Of a stretch of DNA of 64,000 nucleotides, positions 6,750 through 15,904 are shown one piece after another (the stretch's first letter is position 1; each line of letters starts with the position of its first letter). This DNA comes from Massilia agrisoli (GTDB taxonomy: Bacteria > Pseudomonadota > Gammaproteobacteria > Burkholderiales > Burkholderiaceae_D). The notes beneath the pieces were generated by a model that was given only the letters and a program-made list of their open reading frames with translations, was not told the origin of the DNA and made no database searches. Made by a program: the position numbers and the translations under genes. The stretch lies in contig NZ_JAJHPV010000013.1 in the NCBI RefSeq assembly GCF_020831365.1, forward strand, positions 434,001 through 498,000, given 5' to 3'.

Positions 6750-8921
6750 TTAATGGCCTGCCTGGCTGGCGTCGAAGTTGCGAAGTCCGGCCGCGATCAG
6801 GCCTGGCTCCATGCCGAGCGCCCAGATGGACGCCACGGCCGCCAATACTGCGCCCTGGGAAGCCGCGGTCGCAGGCTTGAGCGCGGAGACTGCCAGCAGC
6901 ACGGTTTCGTCGCTGCCTTCGGCCAGCACGATGGCGCCGTCGCGCGCAAACACTGCGCGGTGCCCGCCGGCGCGATGCTCCGCGATCGCCGGCAGCGCGT
7001 GGTCTTCCGCATAGAAAATCACTTCGCCATCGCACAGCGTGGCCAGTTCCGCCACTTCGGTTATCGCGGCGTTCAGCACCGCGGCGCCGTCCGACATGAT
7101 CACATCGACCTGCGCGCGGATGACGTTTGCCATCGCGTCCATGTCCTCAATGTAGAACTCGCCCAGCGATTCGACGCCGTCCATGTCGGTGACGACGCCG
7201 ACGGCGCAGCGGTCGTACGCCAGGCCTTCGGTCAGGATCATGCGCGCGTCGCTTTCAAACACCGCGGCTTGCACCGTGCGGTTGATCAGCAGGCGCTCGC
7301 CGGCGTCGAAGGTCATGCTGTTGGCGCTGCTGACCTTGCGCTCGTCGAGGTACAGGCCAGTGGCGTTGACCACGCCGGTGTGCACGCCGGTCAGGCGCAG
7401 CATGCAGCCGACCATGCGCGCGATCAGGCTGGTGTCGCGCGTGCCGGTCACGCCGATGATCGGGATGCGGCCGGTTTCGTCAGGGGCGAACAGGTTGCCG
7501 ACGATGGCCGAGCCGATTTCGCGCGGCTTGCCGATAGCTGGCTTGAGGTGCGCCAGCAGGCCGGGGCTTGCGTTGACTTCGATGATCGCGCCGCCTTGTT
7601 CTTCCAGCGGTCGCGAAATGTCTTCCATCACCAGGTCGATGCCCGCGATGTCGAGGCCGACCACGCGCGCAGCCAGGGTTGCGGCAGCGGCCACGGAAGG
7701 GTGCACATCGTCGGTGACGTCGATGGCGACATTGCCGTTAGGCTGGATCAGCACCTTCTGGCCGGCCAGCGGCACCGACTGCGCGTCCATGCCCTGGCGC
7801 GCCAGCTCGAGGATGATCTCCGCGCTGACGTCAGGCTTGATCAGGCCGAGCGGATGGTCCTCGGTCTCGCCGCGGCGCGGGTCGATGTTGATGTCGCGGT
7901 TGCACAGCTCGATAATATTCAGTACGCCGTCGCCGGTAACCCACAGCGACTCGCCCTTGGCCGCTGCGACCAGCTGCTTGCCGACGACCAGCAGGCGGTG
8001 CTCGTCGCCGGTGACGAAGCGCTCGACGATCACGCTCTTGCTGCCGCCCTTGCGCGCGGCGACGTTATAGGCCGCTTCAACGTCGGCCTGGGTCATCAGG
8101 TTCAGCGATACACCGCGTCCGTGGTTGCCGTCATACGGCTTGATCACCACCGGCAGGCCGATGTCCTGCGCTTCTTCCCATGCTTCTTCGGCGCTGCGGA
8201 CCAGGCTGCCTTCCGGTACCGGCAGGCCGCAGGATTTGAGCAGCGTCTTGGTCAGGTCCTTGTCGCTGGAGATGCCTTCGGCGATCGCGCTGGTGCGGTC
8301 GGTCTCGGCGGTCCAGATGCGGCGCTGGGCGGCGCCGTGTCCAAGCTGGACCAGGTTGCCCTCGGTGAGGCGGATCGACGGGATGCGGCGGTCGGTGGCG
8401 GCTTCGACGATGTGGCCGGTGCTCGGGCCGAGGCAGCAGTCGTCCACCATCTCCTGCAGGTCGCGCACCACGGTGGCCAGGTCGAACGGCTTGTCTTCGA
8501 TCGCCGCCATCAGGAGGTCGCGGCCCGCGACCAGGGCGGCGCGGCCGACCTTTTCCTGGCGGGTGCGGAAGGCCATCTTGTAGATGCCGACCTTGCTGGT
8601 CGAACGCGTCTTGCCGAAGCCGGTGCGCATGCCGGCCAGGTTTTGCAGTTCAAGTACCACGTGTTCGAGGATATGGCCGGACCACGTGCCTTCGCGCAGG
8701 CGCTCCAGGAAGCCGCCGCGTTCGCCGACGCCGCAGCGGTGCTCGACCAGGCCGGGCAGAAGGGCCACCAGGCGTTCGTACAGGCCAGGCAGCAGGTTCG
8801 ATGGAAAGTCCTCAAGCGCGCCGATATCGAGCCAGGCTTCGATCACCGGGCGGTAGGTCCAGATATTCGGGCCGCGCAGATGCGTCACACGGAGAAATTC
8901 GATTTCTTTCTTCTTAGTCAT
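6750..8921 (-). CDS. cphA': CphA' - cyanophycin synthetase paralogue with degenerate Mur-ligase site
   Basis: 723 residues, over 130 shorter than its neighbour. The N-terminal and ATP-grasp domains are well kept (V-I-K-P-Y-D-G-N-H-G-R-G at 259-270, E-V-N-A-S-P-G at 448-454). In the Mur-ligase-like half the P-loop reads G-T-R-D-T-S at 493-498 instead of G-T-N-G-K-T, so the phosphate-binding lysine is lost, and the C-terminus is truncated. Only the ATP-grasp site should work. Second cyanophycin synthetases are known beside cphA in betaproteobacteria. Loss of one ATP site recalls CphA2, which joins beta-Asp-Arg dipeptides; that activity is inferred here, not shown. It is the first gene of the cphA'-cphA unit. 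Confidence 0.9.
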   Translation of the reverse strand: MTKKKEIEFLRVTHLRGPNIWTYRPVIEAWLDIGALEDFPSNLLPGLYERLVALLPGLVEHRCGVGERGGFLERLREGTWSGHILEHVVLELQNLAGMRTGFGKTRSTSKVGIYKMAFRTRQEKVGRAALVAGRDLLMAAIEDKPFDLATVVRDLQEMVDDCCLGPSTGHIVEAATDRRIPSIRLTEGNLVQLGHGAAQRRIWTAETDRTSAIAEGISSDKDLTKTLLKSCGLPVPEGSLVRSAEEAWEEAQDIGLPVVIKPYDGNHGRGVSLNLMTQADVEAAYNVAARKGGSKSVIVERFVTGDEHRLLVVGKQLVAAAKGESLWVTGDGVLNIIELCNRDINIDPRRGETEDHPLGLIKPDVSAEIILELARQGMDAQSVPLAGQKVLIQPNGNVAIDVTDDVHPSVAAAATLAARVVGLDIAGIDLVMEDISRPLEEQGGAIIEVNASPGLLAHLKPAIGKPREIGSAIVGNLFAPDETGRIPIIGVTGTRDTSLIARMVGCMLRLTGVHTGVVNATGLYLDERKVSSANSMTFDAGERLLINRTVQAAVFESDARMILTEGLAYDRCAVGVVTDMDGVESLGEFYIEDMDAMANVIRAQVDVIMSDGAAVLNAAITEVAELATLCDGEVIFYAEDHALPAIAEHRAGGHRAVFARDGAIVLAEGSDETVLLAVSALKPATAASQGAVLAAVASIWALGMEPGLIAAGLRNFDASQAGH

Positions 8922-9159
8922 GTAGTTTGTTTCTTAATAACAGGCTGTTGTTCTTGGTGTTTAACAGCCTGTAGTGAAGCTTCTTGATCCGCATCATGTT
9001 GTATACTTGCCAGAGACGAAGCTTACCGCGCTGAACCAAATTCTGCCAGTCTGGTTTTCCGAGCTAACAGTCTAGATGACGCAAGCCTGGAACCGCCTTC
9101 CCCGATTTTCCAAAACCCCTGCTTGCCAGGCGTGGCCTTGAGCCGGAATATGCAATACG
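8922..9159. promoter_or_regulatory. Divergent control region of the cyanophycin locus
   Basis: The 238-base gap between cphA' (minus) and the ABC transporter (plus). It holds a perfect 10-bp inverted repeat, ACAGGCTGTT at 8940-8949 and AACAGCCTGT at 8963-8972, lying 19 bases upstream of the cphA' start. It also has an FNR-type sequence TTGATCCGCATCAT at 8984-8997, and TATACT at 9002-9007, which could be a plus-strand -10 element although no good -35 is properly spaced. The inverted repeat could be an operator or a leader hairpin for cphA'. Function is inferred from position. Confidence 0.45.
8984..8997. promoter_or_regulatory. Candidate FNR/Crp-type binding site
   Basis: TTGAT-N4-ATCAT matches the FNR consensus TTGAT-N4-ATCAA at 9 of 10 positions and lies between the divergent cyanophycin genes. 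An Fnr-family regulator is encoded at 40874-41737. About two such matches are expected by chance in a window this size, so the intergenic position is the main support. Confidence 0.35.
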
Positions 9160-11442
9160 ATGACAACTGAACAACTTATTTCTACCGCCATCCTCGCGCC
9201 AGCGCCGGTGTCTATCCCGGAACAGTGGCAACCGGAGGTCGAGAAAAAACTTTCATCTGGGGAAAACGTTTTAAGTGCCCTGGAGGTTGACCTCGACACG
9301 CGATTGCGTTTTGGCGAAGGCCTGGTGGTCGTCACCAACCGCCGTTTGATGGCGCGCGGGGCAGGGGAAACGACCTGGAACGAGTGGCATTTCCGGGATG
9401 GACTGTCGCTGCTGCACCACGATCACGCCGGTGTCGGCCATCTCGAGTTAGTAGACAAGCAAGGCCGGCTGGCGGCCTGGCGTTTCACGCTTGGCAAGAA
9501 CCTGCAGGCGATCCGCGTGGTCGACCAGTTCCGCGAACAGCTCGACAGCCACCTGAGCGGGCTGCCGGTGAAGGTCGCCGAACAAAACACCTGCCCGAGC
9601 TGCAAGGCGCCGCTCGAGCCGGACGAAGAAGAATGCCCGATCTGCACCAAGGTGCTGCACACGCCGCCGTCGACCTGGACCCTGTTCCGCCTGTGGCGCT
9701 TCGCCCGGCCTTACCAGTGGCAGCTGGCGCTCGGCTTCTTCCTGATGCTGGCCAGTACCGCGGCGCACATGATCCCGCCGTACCTGACCATGCCGCTGAT
9801 GGACAACGTGCTGATCCCTTACCAGAACGGCCAGAAGATCGACAACGACCTGGTGATCCTGTACATGGGCGGCCTGTTTGCGTCGGCGGTGCTGGCGTGG
9901 GCGCTTGGCTGGGGCAAAACCTATGTGCTGGCGCTGGTGTCCGAGCGCGTGGCGGCCGACCTGCGCTCGACCACGTATGAGCACCTGCTCAAGCTGTCGC
10001 TTGAATTCTTCGGCGGCAAACGCACCGGCGACCTGATGTCGCGCATCGGCAGCGGCAGCGACCGGATCAGCGTGTTCCTCTCGCTGCACCTGCTCGACTT
10101 CGTGTCCGACGTGTTGATGATCACGATGACAGGCGTGATCCTGTTCTCGATTAACCCGTGGCTGGCGGTGATCACCCTGGTGCCGCTGCCGTTCATCGCC
10201 TGGATGATCCATGTGGTGCGCGACCGCCTGCGCACCGGCTTTGAAAAGATCGACCGCGTGTGGGGCGAGGTGACCAACGTGCTGGCCGATACCATTCCCG
10301 GCATCCGCGTGGTCAAGGCCTTTGCCCAGGAAAAGCGCGAAGCGGTTCGCTTCCGCGAAGCGAACAAGCATAACCTCGCCGTCAACGACAAGCTCAATCG
10401 CGTGTGGTCGCTGTTCTCGCCGACCGTATCGTTCCTGACCGAGCTTGGCCTGCTGGTGATCTGGGTGTTCGGCATCTGGCAGGTGTCGAAAGGCGAGATC
10501 ACCGTCGGCGTGCTGTCCGCCTTCATCGCCTACAGCACGCGCTTCTATGGCAGGCTCGATTCGATGAGCCGCATCGTGTCGGTGACCCAGAAGTCGGCGT
10601 CCGCCGCCAAGCGCATCTTCGACATCCTCGACCACGTGTCGAGCGTGGCCGAACCGGCCAACCCGGTCAAGCTGGACAAGGTGGAAGGCCGCATCGACCT
10701 GCGCGAAGTGGGTTTCCGCTACGGTAACCGCGCCGTCAACCGCGGCGTGACGCTCAATATCAAGGCCGGCGAATTCGTCGGCCTGGTTGGCCACAGCGGT
10801 TCGGGCAAGAGCACGCTGGTCAACCTGATCTGCCGCTTCTACGACGTATCCGAAGGCGCGATTTTGCTCGATGGCGTGGATATCCGTTCGTTCCCGGTCG
10901 CAGAATACCGCAGCAATATCGGCCTGGTGCTGCAGGAGCCTTTCCTGTTCTTCGGCACGATCGCCGAGAACATCGCCTACGGCAAACCGAACGCCACGCG
11001 CCAGCAGATCATTGCCGCTGCGCGCGCCGCGCACGCCCACGAATTCATCCTGCGCCTGCCGCAGGGTTACGACTCGATGGTGGGCGAACGCGGCCAGGGC
11101 CTGTCGGGCGGCGAACGCCAGCGCATCTCGATCGCGCGCGCGCTGCTGATCGACCCGCGCATCCTGATCATGGACGAAGCCACGTCGTCGGTCGACTCGG
11201 AAACCGAAAAGGAAATCCAGAAGGCGCTCGACAACCTGGTACAAGGCCGCACCACCATCGCGATTGCGCACCGCCTGTCGACCTTGCACCGCGCCGACCG
11301 CCTGGTGGTCATGGACCGGGGCGTGGTGGTGGAGCAGGGCAGCCACGACGAACTGATGGCGCGCGAAGGCGCTTACTTCCGCCTCTACGAAGCGCAGGCG
11401 CGCAACGTGGATACGGACATGGACGACAAGGACGGGGAATAA
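9160..11442 (+). CDS. Cyanophycin-associated ABC transporter (fused membrane and ATPase domains)
   Basis: 760 residues. An N-terminal beta-rich domain (about 25-135) resembles a PH/GRAM-type fold. A zinc ribbon follows, C-x2-C at 145/148 and C-x2-C at 159/162. Next come a six-helix type IV exporter domain (about 180-480) and an ATPase with Walker A G-H-S-G-S-G-K-S (544-551), signature L-S-G-G-E-R-Q (648-654), Walker B I-L-I-M-D-E-A (668-674) and the switch histidine H704. Homologues with this N-terminal extension sit next to cphA genes and are named cyanophycin metabolism-associated. The substrate is unknown; Asp-Arg dipeptides or polymer pieces are guesses. It is divergent from cphA' and one base ahead of the DUF1854 gene. 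Confidence 0.88.
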   Translation: MTTEQLISTAILAPAPVSIPEQWQPEVEKKLSSGENVLSALEVDLDTRLRFGEGLVVVTNRRLMARGAGETTWNEWHFRDGLSLLHHDHAGVGHLELVDKQGRLAAWRFTLGKNLQAIRVVDQFREQLDSHLSGLPVKVAEQNTCPSCKAPLEPDEEECPICTKVLHTPPSTWTLFRLWRFARPYQWQLALGFFLMLASTAAHMIPPYLTMPLMDNVLIPYQNGQKIDNDLVILYMGGLFASAVLAWALGWGKTYVLALVSERVAADLRSTTYEHLLKLSLEFFGGKRTGDLMSRIGSGSDRISVFLSLHLLDFVSDVLMITMTGVILFSINPWLAVITLVPLPFIAWMIHVVRDRLRTGFEKIDRVWGEVTNVLADTIPGIRVVKAFAQEKREAVRFREANKHNLAVNDKLNRVWSLFSPTVSFLTELGLLVIWVFGIWQVSKGEITVGVLSAFIAYSTRFYGRLDSMSRIVSVTQKSASAAKRIFDILDHVSSVAEPANPVKLDKVEGRIDLREVGFRYGNRAVNRGVTLNIKAGEFVGLVGHSGSGKSTLVNLICRFYDVSEGAILLDGVDIRSFPVAEYRSNIGLVLQEPFLFFGTIAENIAYGKPNATRQQIIAAARAAHAHEFILRLPQGYDSMVGERGQGLSGGERQRISIARALLIDPRILIMDEATSSVDSETEKEIQKALDNLVQGRTTIAIAHRLSTLHRADRLVVMDRGVVVEQGSHDELMAREGAYFRLYEAQARNVDTDMDDKDGE

Positions 11443-11443
11443 G

Positions 11444-11905
11444 ATGGCGTTTCAACTGACCCGCAACAGCTTCGGCAAGCTTGTCCTGACCGCAGAAGAC
11501 GGCCAGGTGCACCAGGGCGTGCTGCCGGTGCGCGCCTTCCCGATCCAGGCGCCTGATGAAGGCATCTCGATGGTTCTGCCAACCGGCAAGGAGGTCGCAT
11601 GGATCGACGAGTTGGCCGGGCTGCCGGACGATATCCGCCAGCTGGTGCATGACGAACTGGAAGGGCGCGAGTTCATGCCAGAGATCCTGCGCATCGTCGG
11701 CGTCACCAGTTTCGCGACGCCGTGCACATGGACTGTCGCGACCGACCGTGGCCAGACCGAATTCCTGCTCAAGGGCGAAGAAGACATCCGCCGCATCGGC
11801 GCCACCTCGCTGCTGGTGGCCGACAACCACGGCATCCACTTCCTGATCCGCGATATGTTCACGATCGATAAGAACAGCCGCAAGATCCTCGACCGCTTCC
11901 TTTAA
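11444..11905 (+). CDS. Cyanophycin metabolism-associated DUF1854 protein
   Basis: 153 residues, starting one base after the stop of the ABC transporter gene, so the two are coupled. It has the DUF1854 features: an early V-R-A-F-P segment (about 27-31), W-I-D-x-L-x-x-L-P near 47-55, R-E-F-M-P-E-I near 72-78, and a C-terminal part rich in D and R ending R-K-I-L-D-R-F. It is soluble, without signal peptide. The family is known as a companion of cyanophycin-linked ABC transporters; its biochemical role is undefined. A partner subunit or regulator of the transporter is the simplest inference. Confidence 0.85.
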   Translation: MAFQLTRNSFGKLVLTAEDGQVHQGVLPVRAFPIQAPDEGISMVLPTGKEVAWIDELAGLPDDIRQLVHDELEGREFMPEILRIVGVTSFATPCTWTVATDRGQTEFLLKGEEDIRRIGATSLLVADNHGIHFLIRDMFTIDKNSRKILDRFL

Positions 11906-11916
11906 AAGGACCACGC

Positions 11917-12216
11917 ATGCACTACCTGTTGATGTACGAGCTGGCACCTGACTACCTCGAACGCCGCGGCGAATTCCGCAACGAGCACCTGAAACTGGCC
12001 TGGGATGCGCAGCAGCGCGGCGAGATTGTCGTGGCCGGCGCGCTGTCCGACCCGGCCGACATGGCGGTGCTGATGTTCCAGGCCGAGTCGCCGGAAGTGG
12101 TGGAAAAGTTCGCCAGGGCCGACCCGTATGTGATTCACGGGCTGGTCACCGGCTACCGCGTCAGGCAGTGGAACACGGTCGTCGGCGAGTTGGCATCGAC
12201 TCCGGTTCGCGGATAG
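11917..12216 (+). CDS. YciI-like protein
   Basis: 99 residues, with AAGGA seven bases before the ATG. The YciI/DGPF-type ferredoxin-like fold is suggested by the opening Y-L-L-M-Y, the R-x-x-H-L helix near residues 20-25, G-x-I-V-V-A-G-A-L near 36-44 and F-A-R-A-D-P-Y near 69-75. Family members are small dimeric enzymes or domains with a His-Asp pair and mostly unknown substrates. It follows DUF1854 by 11 bases and is probably the third gene of that operon. A part in cyanophycin metabolism is possible only by position. Confidence 0.75.
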   Translation: MHYLLMYELAPDYLERRGEFRNEHLKLAWDAQQRGEIVVAGALSDPADMAVLMFQAESPEVVEKFARADPYVIHGLVTGYRVRQWNTVVGELASTPVRG

Positions 12217-12381
12217 CTTCCGCATCGTCCGGTAGGGCGGAAGCCACACGATCGTAATCGAACATCCGCCTGCCCCCGCCTGCGTGCAACCGGTGCGTCG
12301 CACTTTGCTGATAATTTGCTAACATCGCTAGCGCTCGCCCGCGCCGCACCCGCAGCGCTTGCCGGCCTATAAGGAGGCAAC

Positions 12382-13898
12382 ATGCAACTCATCTTAACGG
12401 CAGGCTTCATCCTCCTTATCGTGCTATGGGGAATACTCGCGCCAGCGGCGATGGCGTCCGTATTCGACACCGCACTGGCCAGCATCACGCGCAACTTCGG
12501 CTGGTTGTACCTGTGGATCGTGCTGGGGCTGGTGGTCTTCGCGATCTTCGTCGCCGTCACGCGCTACGGCGACCTGAAGCTTGGCGGCGAAGACGACGAA
12601 CCGGAATTCTCGGCGGGCAGCTGGTTCGCCATGCTGTTCGCGGCCGGCATGGGTATCGGCCTGGTGTTCTGGGGCGTGGCCGAGCCGATCTCGCATTACG
12701 CCGACGCCCCGCCCGGCGTCCTCCCCGGCACCCCGGAGGCGGCCAATGCCGGCATGCGCTACGCCTTCTTCCACTGGGGCCTTCATCCATGGGCCGTGTA
12801 CAGCGTCGTCGCGCTGGCGATCGCCTTCTTCCAGTATCGCCGCCAGGGCGACGCCCTGATCAGCACATCCACCAGCGCGCTGCCGTGGAAGCCGGTCCAG
12901 CGCATGGCGGGTGTATTCAACGGACTGGCGGTCATCGCCACCGCGTTCGGGGTGGCGGCGTCGCTGGGCATGGGCGCACTGCAGATCAACAGCGGCTTCC
13001 AGGCCGTGTTCGGGCTTGAAGTCAGCGCTCCCACGCAGGTGGCGATCATCGCGGTGACGGCGGTGCTGTTCATGATCTCGGCGGTCACCGGCGTCGAGCG
13101 CGCATTAAGTACCTGTCGACCTTTAACATGGGCCTTGCCGTATCCCTGACCGCAGCGGTGTTCATCCTCGGCCCGACGGTGGCGATCATCGACACTTTCA
13201 CCAACACGCTCGGCAGCTACCTCAGCGAGCTGGTGCGAATGAGCCTGCGCGCCACCCCGTTCCGCGATAGCAAATGGGTCGGCGGCTGGACCATCTTCTA
13301 CTGGGCCTGGTGGATTTCCTGGTCGCCTTTCGTTGGCCTGTTCATCGCGCGGGTCTCGCGCGGGCGCACCATCCGCGAGTTCATTTTCGGCACCATGATG
13401 GCGCCGTCGCTGGCCGCCTTTGTCTGGTTTTCGGTGTTCGGTGGCAGCGCGTTGTACATGGAAATCTGGCAGGGCGTTCCGATCGCCGACGCGGTCAAGG
13501 CCGACGTGTCGACGGCGCTGTTCGCCATGTTCGATGTGATGCCGTTCGGCGCTGTCATGTCGTTCGCGGCGACCCTGGTGGTACTGGTGTTTTTCGTTAC
13601 CTCGGGCGACTCCGCGGTGCTGGTGCTTGGCATGATGAGCACCGGCGGCAATCCGAATCCGCCGGGGCGGATCAAACTGGTGTGGGGCACGCTGGTTGCC
13701 GGCATCGCCATCAGCCTGCTGCTGGCCGGCGGCTTGAAAGCGGTGCAGACGGCCACCATCGTGTTTGCGCTGCCGTTTACGCTGGTGATCGTCCTGATGG
13801 TGGTGTCGCTGTGGCGGGCCATCCGGCACGACCGCAAGGAAGAGGACAGGCGTGAGCGCGAACTGCGCCGGCGCATGCGCCAGATGACCGAGCCCTAG
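12382..13898 (+). pseudogene. BCCT family betaine/choline/carnitine transporter, frameshifted
   Basis: A sodium-coupled BCCT permease of about 505 residues, split by a one-base loss near 13102. The first part (12382 to about 13101) carries G-M-G-I-G-L-V-F-W-G-V-A-E-P and ends in V-T-G-V-E-R. The expected G-I-K-Y-L-S-T-F-N-M-G-L-A reads on in another frame because a GGC codon appears as GC. The second part contains the Trp-rich signature W-A-W-W-I-S-W-S-P-F and R-T-I-R-E-F, and a basic tail. Both halves are otherwise intact, so the lesion is recent or a sequencing error. AAGGAGG lies five bases before the start. If real, the protein stops after about 255 residues and cannot form a transporter. 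Confidence 0.85.
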
Positions 13899-13922
13899 CC
13901 CGGCCATGTCCTTTGTGACAAG

Positions 13923-13952
13923 AAAAAGGCACGCGACGCGCGTGCCTTTTTT
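13923..13952. terminator. Bidirectional intrinsic terminator
   Basis: A perfect 13-bp stem (AAAAAGGCACGCG with CGCGTGCCTTTTT) and three-base loop between convergent genes. It has a T-run in both directions, so it can end the BCCT transcript and the TRAP operon. Confidence 0.9.
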
Positions 13953-13978
13953 CGGTTGACAACCCCGCCTGCGGGCCA

Positions 13979-15904
13979 TTAGTTGTACAGCAGCTCCGGC
14001 AGCCACAAGCCAATCGCCGGGAAGGTGTACAGCAAGATGATGCCTACCACCTGAATCGCCATGAACGGCAACATGCCCATGAAGATCTGGTTCAGCGTCA
14101 CATGCGGCGGCGCCACGCCCTTCAGATAGAAGGCGGACATTGCAACAGGCGGCGACAGGAACGCGGTCTGCAGGTTCATCGCGACAAGCAGCCCGAAGAA
14201 CAGCGGGTCGATGTTGAAGTGCGCCAGCAGCGGCACGAAGATCGGCATGAAGATGACGATGATCTCGGTCCATTCCAGCGGCCAGCCAAGCAGGAAGATG
14301 ATCACTTGCGCCAGCAGCATGAACTGCACCGGCGTCAGGTCCATCGACAGCACCCAGTCGTTGATGATCTCCTGGCCGCCCAGCAGCGCGAAGGCGGCCG
14401 AGAAGATGCTCGATCCGACGAACAGCCAGCACACCATCGCGCTGGTCTTGGTCGCCAGGTGGGCCGATTCCCTCAGCATGCCGAAGTTGAAGCGCCGGTA
14501 GGCGATCGCCAGCACCATGCCGCCGAGTGCGCCCATTGCCGCCGCTTCGGTCGGGGTGGCGAGCCCGAACACGATACTGCCCAGTACCGCGAGAATCATG
14601 AAGGCCAGCGGGAACAATGAGCCGAGCAGCATCTTGAAGATCTCCAGCCGGGCAAAGCTGAAGTAGGCGTAGAAGGCCGCGGCCAGTGCGACGCACACAG
14701 CCATCGCGACCCAGTACGCCCGGGGCGCCGTTTGCGAGGCCGGCTGGGCTGGCGCGCTGCTTGCCTCTGTTGCGGGAATCGGCGCGGCGGCGGCAGGGGC
14801 TTCGGCGCCTGGCGGTTCCGCCAGGCCGCCTTCCACCGGCGGCTCTTCCAGCCCGCCTTCGACAGGCGGTTCTTGCAGTCCGCCCTCGTAGCTGGCCTCG
14901 GGCTGCACTTCCTGCGCCGCGCCCATCTCGACCATCTCGGTCGGGGCGTCAACCGGTCCGGTAAATGCACGGTAGCCCAGGCCAAGGAACAGCGCCAGTG
15001 CGATCGCCGGCAGCAGGGCGACGAACAGCTGCCCCAGCACAGTGCGCTGCGGTACGCCGGCCGGGCGCTTTCCCGTCAGGGCGCCAAGCAGTCCAGGCAG
15101 CGCGCCGGTCGGGCCGCCGGCGAGGATGCGGGTGGCATGCTCAGGCAGTTCGACACGGCGGTCTTCTTCCGACAGCGGCGGCGCCGCGCTCGGCTTCACT
15201 TTGGCAAGGATCAGCACATAGCCGATGTACAGCACCGCCAGCATAATCCCCGGGAACAGCGCGCCGGCATACAGCTTGACCACCGAAACACCGGCGGTGG
15301 CGCCATACACGATCAGCAGCACCGACGGCGGAATCAGGATGCCGAGGCAGCCGCCCGCCGTGATGGCGCCAGCCGACAGCTGGGTGCTGTAGCCGGCCTT
15401 GAGCATCGCCGGCAGCGCCAGCAACCCCATCAGCGTGACCACCGCGCCGACGATGCCGGTGGCGGTGGCGAAGATCGCGCAGGTGACGATGGTGGCCACC
15501 GCCAGCGATCCCGGGACCCGCGCCATCGCGATGTGCAGGCTTTTGAACAGCCGTTCGATCAGGTTGGCGCGTTCGACCAGGTAGCCCATGAAGATGAACA
15601 GCGGGATCGAGATCAGCACGTCGTTGGCCATCACCGAATAGGCGCGCTGCACCATCAGGTCCAGCGTCTGCTGCCATGCCTGTCCGGGGTCGCGGGTATA
15701 GAAGGCGTAAAATGCGAACATCACTCCCATGCCCATCAGGGTGAACGCGGTAGGGAAGCCGAGCATGATGGCGATGACCACCAGGGCCAGCATCAGTAGG
15801 CCAACGTGGCCGTTGGTCATGTCGGCAGGCGCCGGCATGAAGGCGAACAGGATAATGACCAGCGCAACAAGGATGGACAGCCCGAACCAGATTTCCTTTT
15901 TCAT
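13979..15904 (-). CDS. dctM: TRAP transporter large permease (DctM-like) with repeat insert
   Basis: 641-residue inner-membrane protein, the ion-coupled translocation subunit of a TRAP uptake system. Multiple hydrophobic helices carry family landmarks: G-G-C-L-G-I-L-I-P-P-S at 184-194 and A-T-P-T-E-A-A-A-M-G near 450. It is about 200 residues longer than typical DctM because of an insert (about 235-395) containing a hydrophilic Pro/Ala-rich stretch and three 9-residue repeats. Such long DctM proteins occur in the TAKP-type group. The ATG at 15904 overlaps the dctQ stop as ATGA. It is the last gene of the operon and ends at a bidirectional terminator. Confidence 0.92.
   Translation of the reverse strand: MKKEIWFGLSILVALVIILFAFMPAPADMTNGHVGLLMLALVVIAIMLGFPTAFTLMGMGVMFAFYAFYTRDPGQAWQQTLDLMVQRAYSVMANDVLISIPLFIFMGYLVERANLIERLFKSLHIAMARVPGSLAVATIVTCAIFATATGIVGAVVTLMGLLALPAMLKAGYSTQLSAGAITAGGCLGILIPPSVLLIVYGATAGVSVVKLYAGALFPGIMLAVLYIGYVLILAKVKPSAAPPLSEEDRRVELPEHATRILAGGPTGALPGLLGALTGKRPAGVPQRTVLGQLFVALLPAIALALFLGLGYRAFTGPVDAPTEMVEMGAAQEVQPEASYEGGLQEPPVEGGLEEPPVEGGLAEPPGAEAPAAAAPIPATEASSAPAQPASQTAPRAYWVAMAVCVALAAAFYAYFSFARLEIFKMLLGSLFPLAFMILAVLGSIVFGLATPTEAAAMGALGGMVLAIAYRRFNFGMLRESAHLATKTSAMVCWLFVGSSIFSAAFALLGGQEIINDWVLSMDLTPVQFMLLAQVIIFLLGWPLEWTEIIVIFMPIFVPLLAHFNIDPLFFGLLVAMNLQTAFLSPPVAMSAFYLKGVAPPHVTLNQIFMGMLPFMAIQVVGIILLYTFPAIGLWLPELLYN
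14807..14887 (-). repeat. Three tandem 27-bp repeats inside dctM
   Basis: The encoded units are EGGLQEPPV, EGGLEEPPV and EGGLAEPPG (residues 340-366 of DctM). They are direct in-frame repeats in the hydrophilic insert, followed by an Ala/Pro-rich run. Number of units could vary by slippage. Confidence 0.9.

Noticed and set aside
6753-8987. 744-codon open frame on the plus strand over cphA'
   Set aside because: It mirrors the high-GC minus-strand gene, has no recognisable domain and is Asp/His/Arg/Ala-rich, the usual antisense shadow. The opposite strand reads as a conserved synthetase.
4086-12216. Search for a cyanophycinase or isoaspartyl dipeptidase gene in the cyanophycin locus
   Set aside because: None seen; degradation genes, if any, must lie elsewhere.
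12382-13149. BCCT transporter read as two separate genes
   Set aside because: Neither half could work alone, the two fit exactly end to end, and one missing base explains the break. Annotated as one frameshifted pseudogene.
14807-14887. CRISPR-like direct repeats
   Set aside because: Three 27-bp units without spacers, in frame with a transporter gene, so they are protein repeats.
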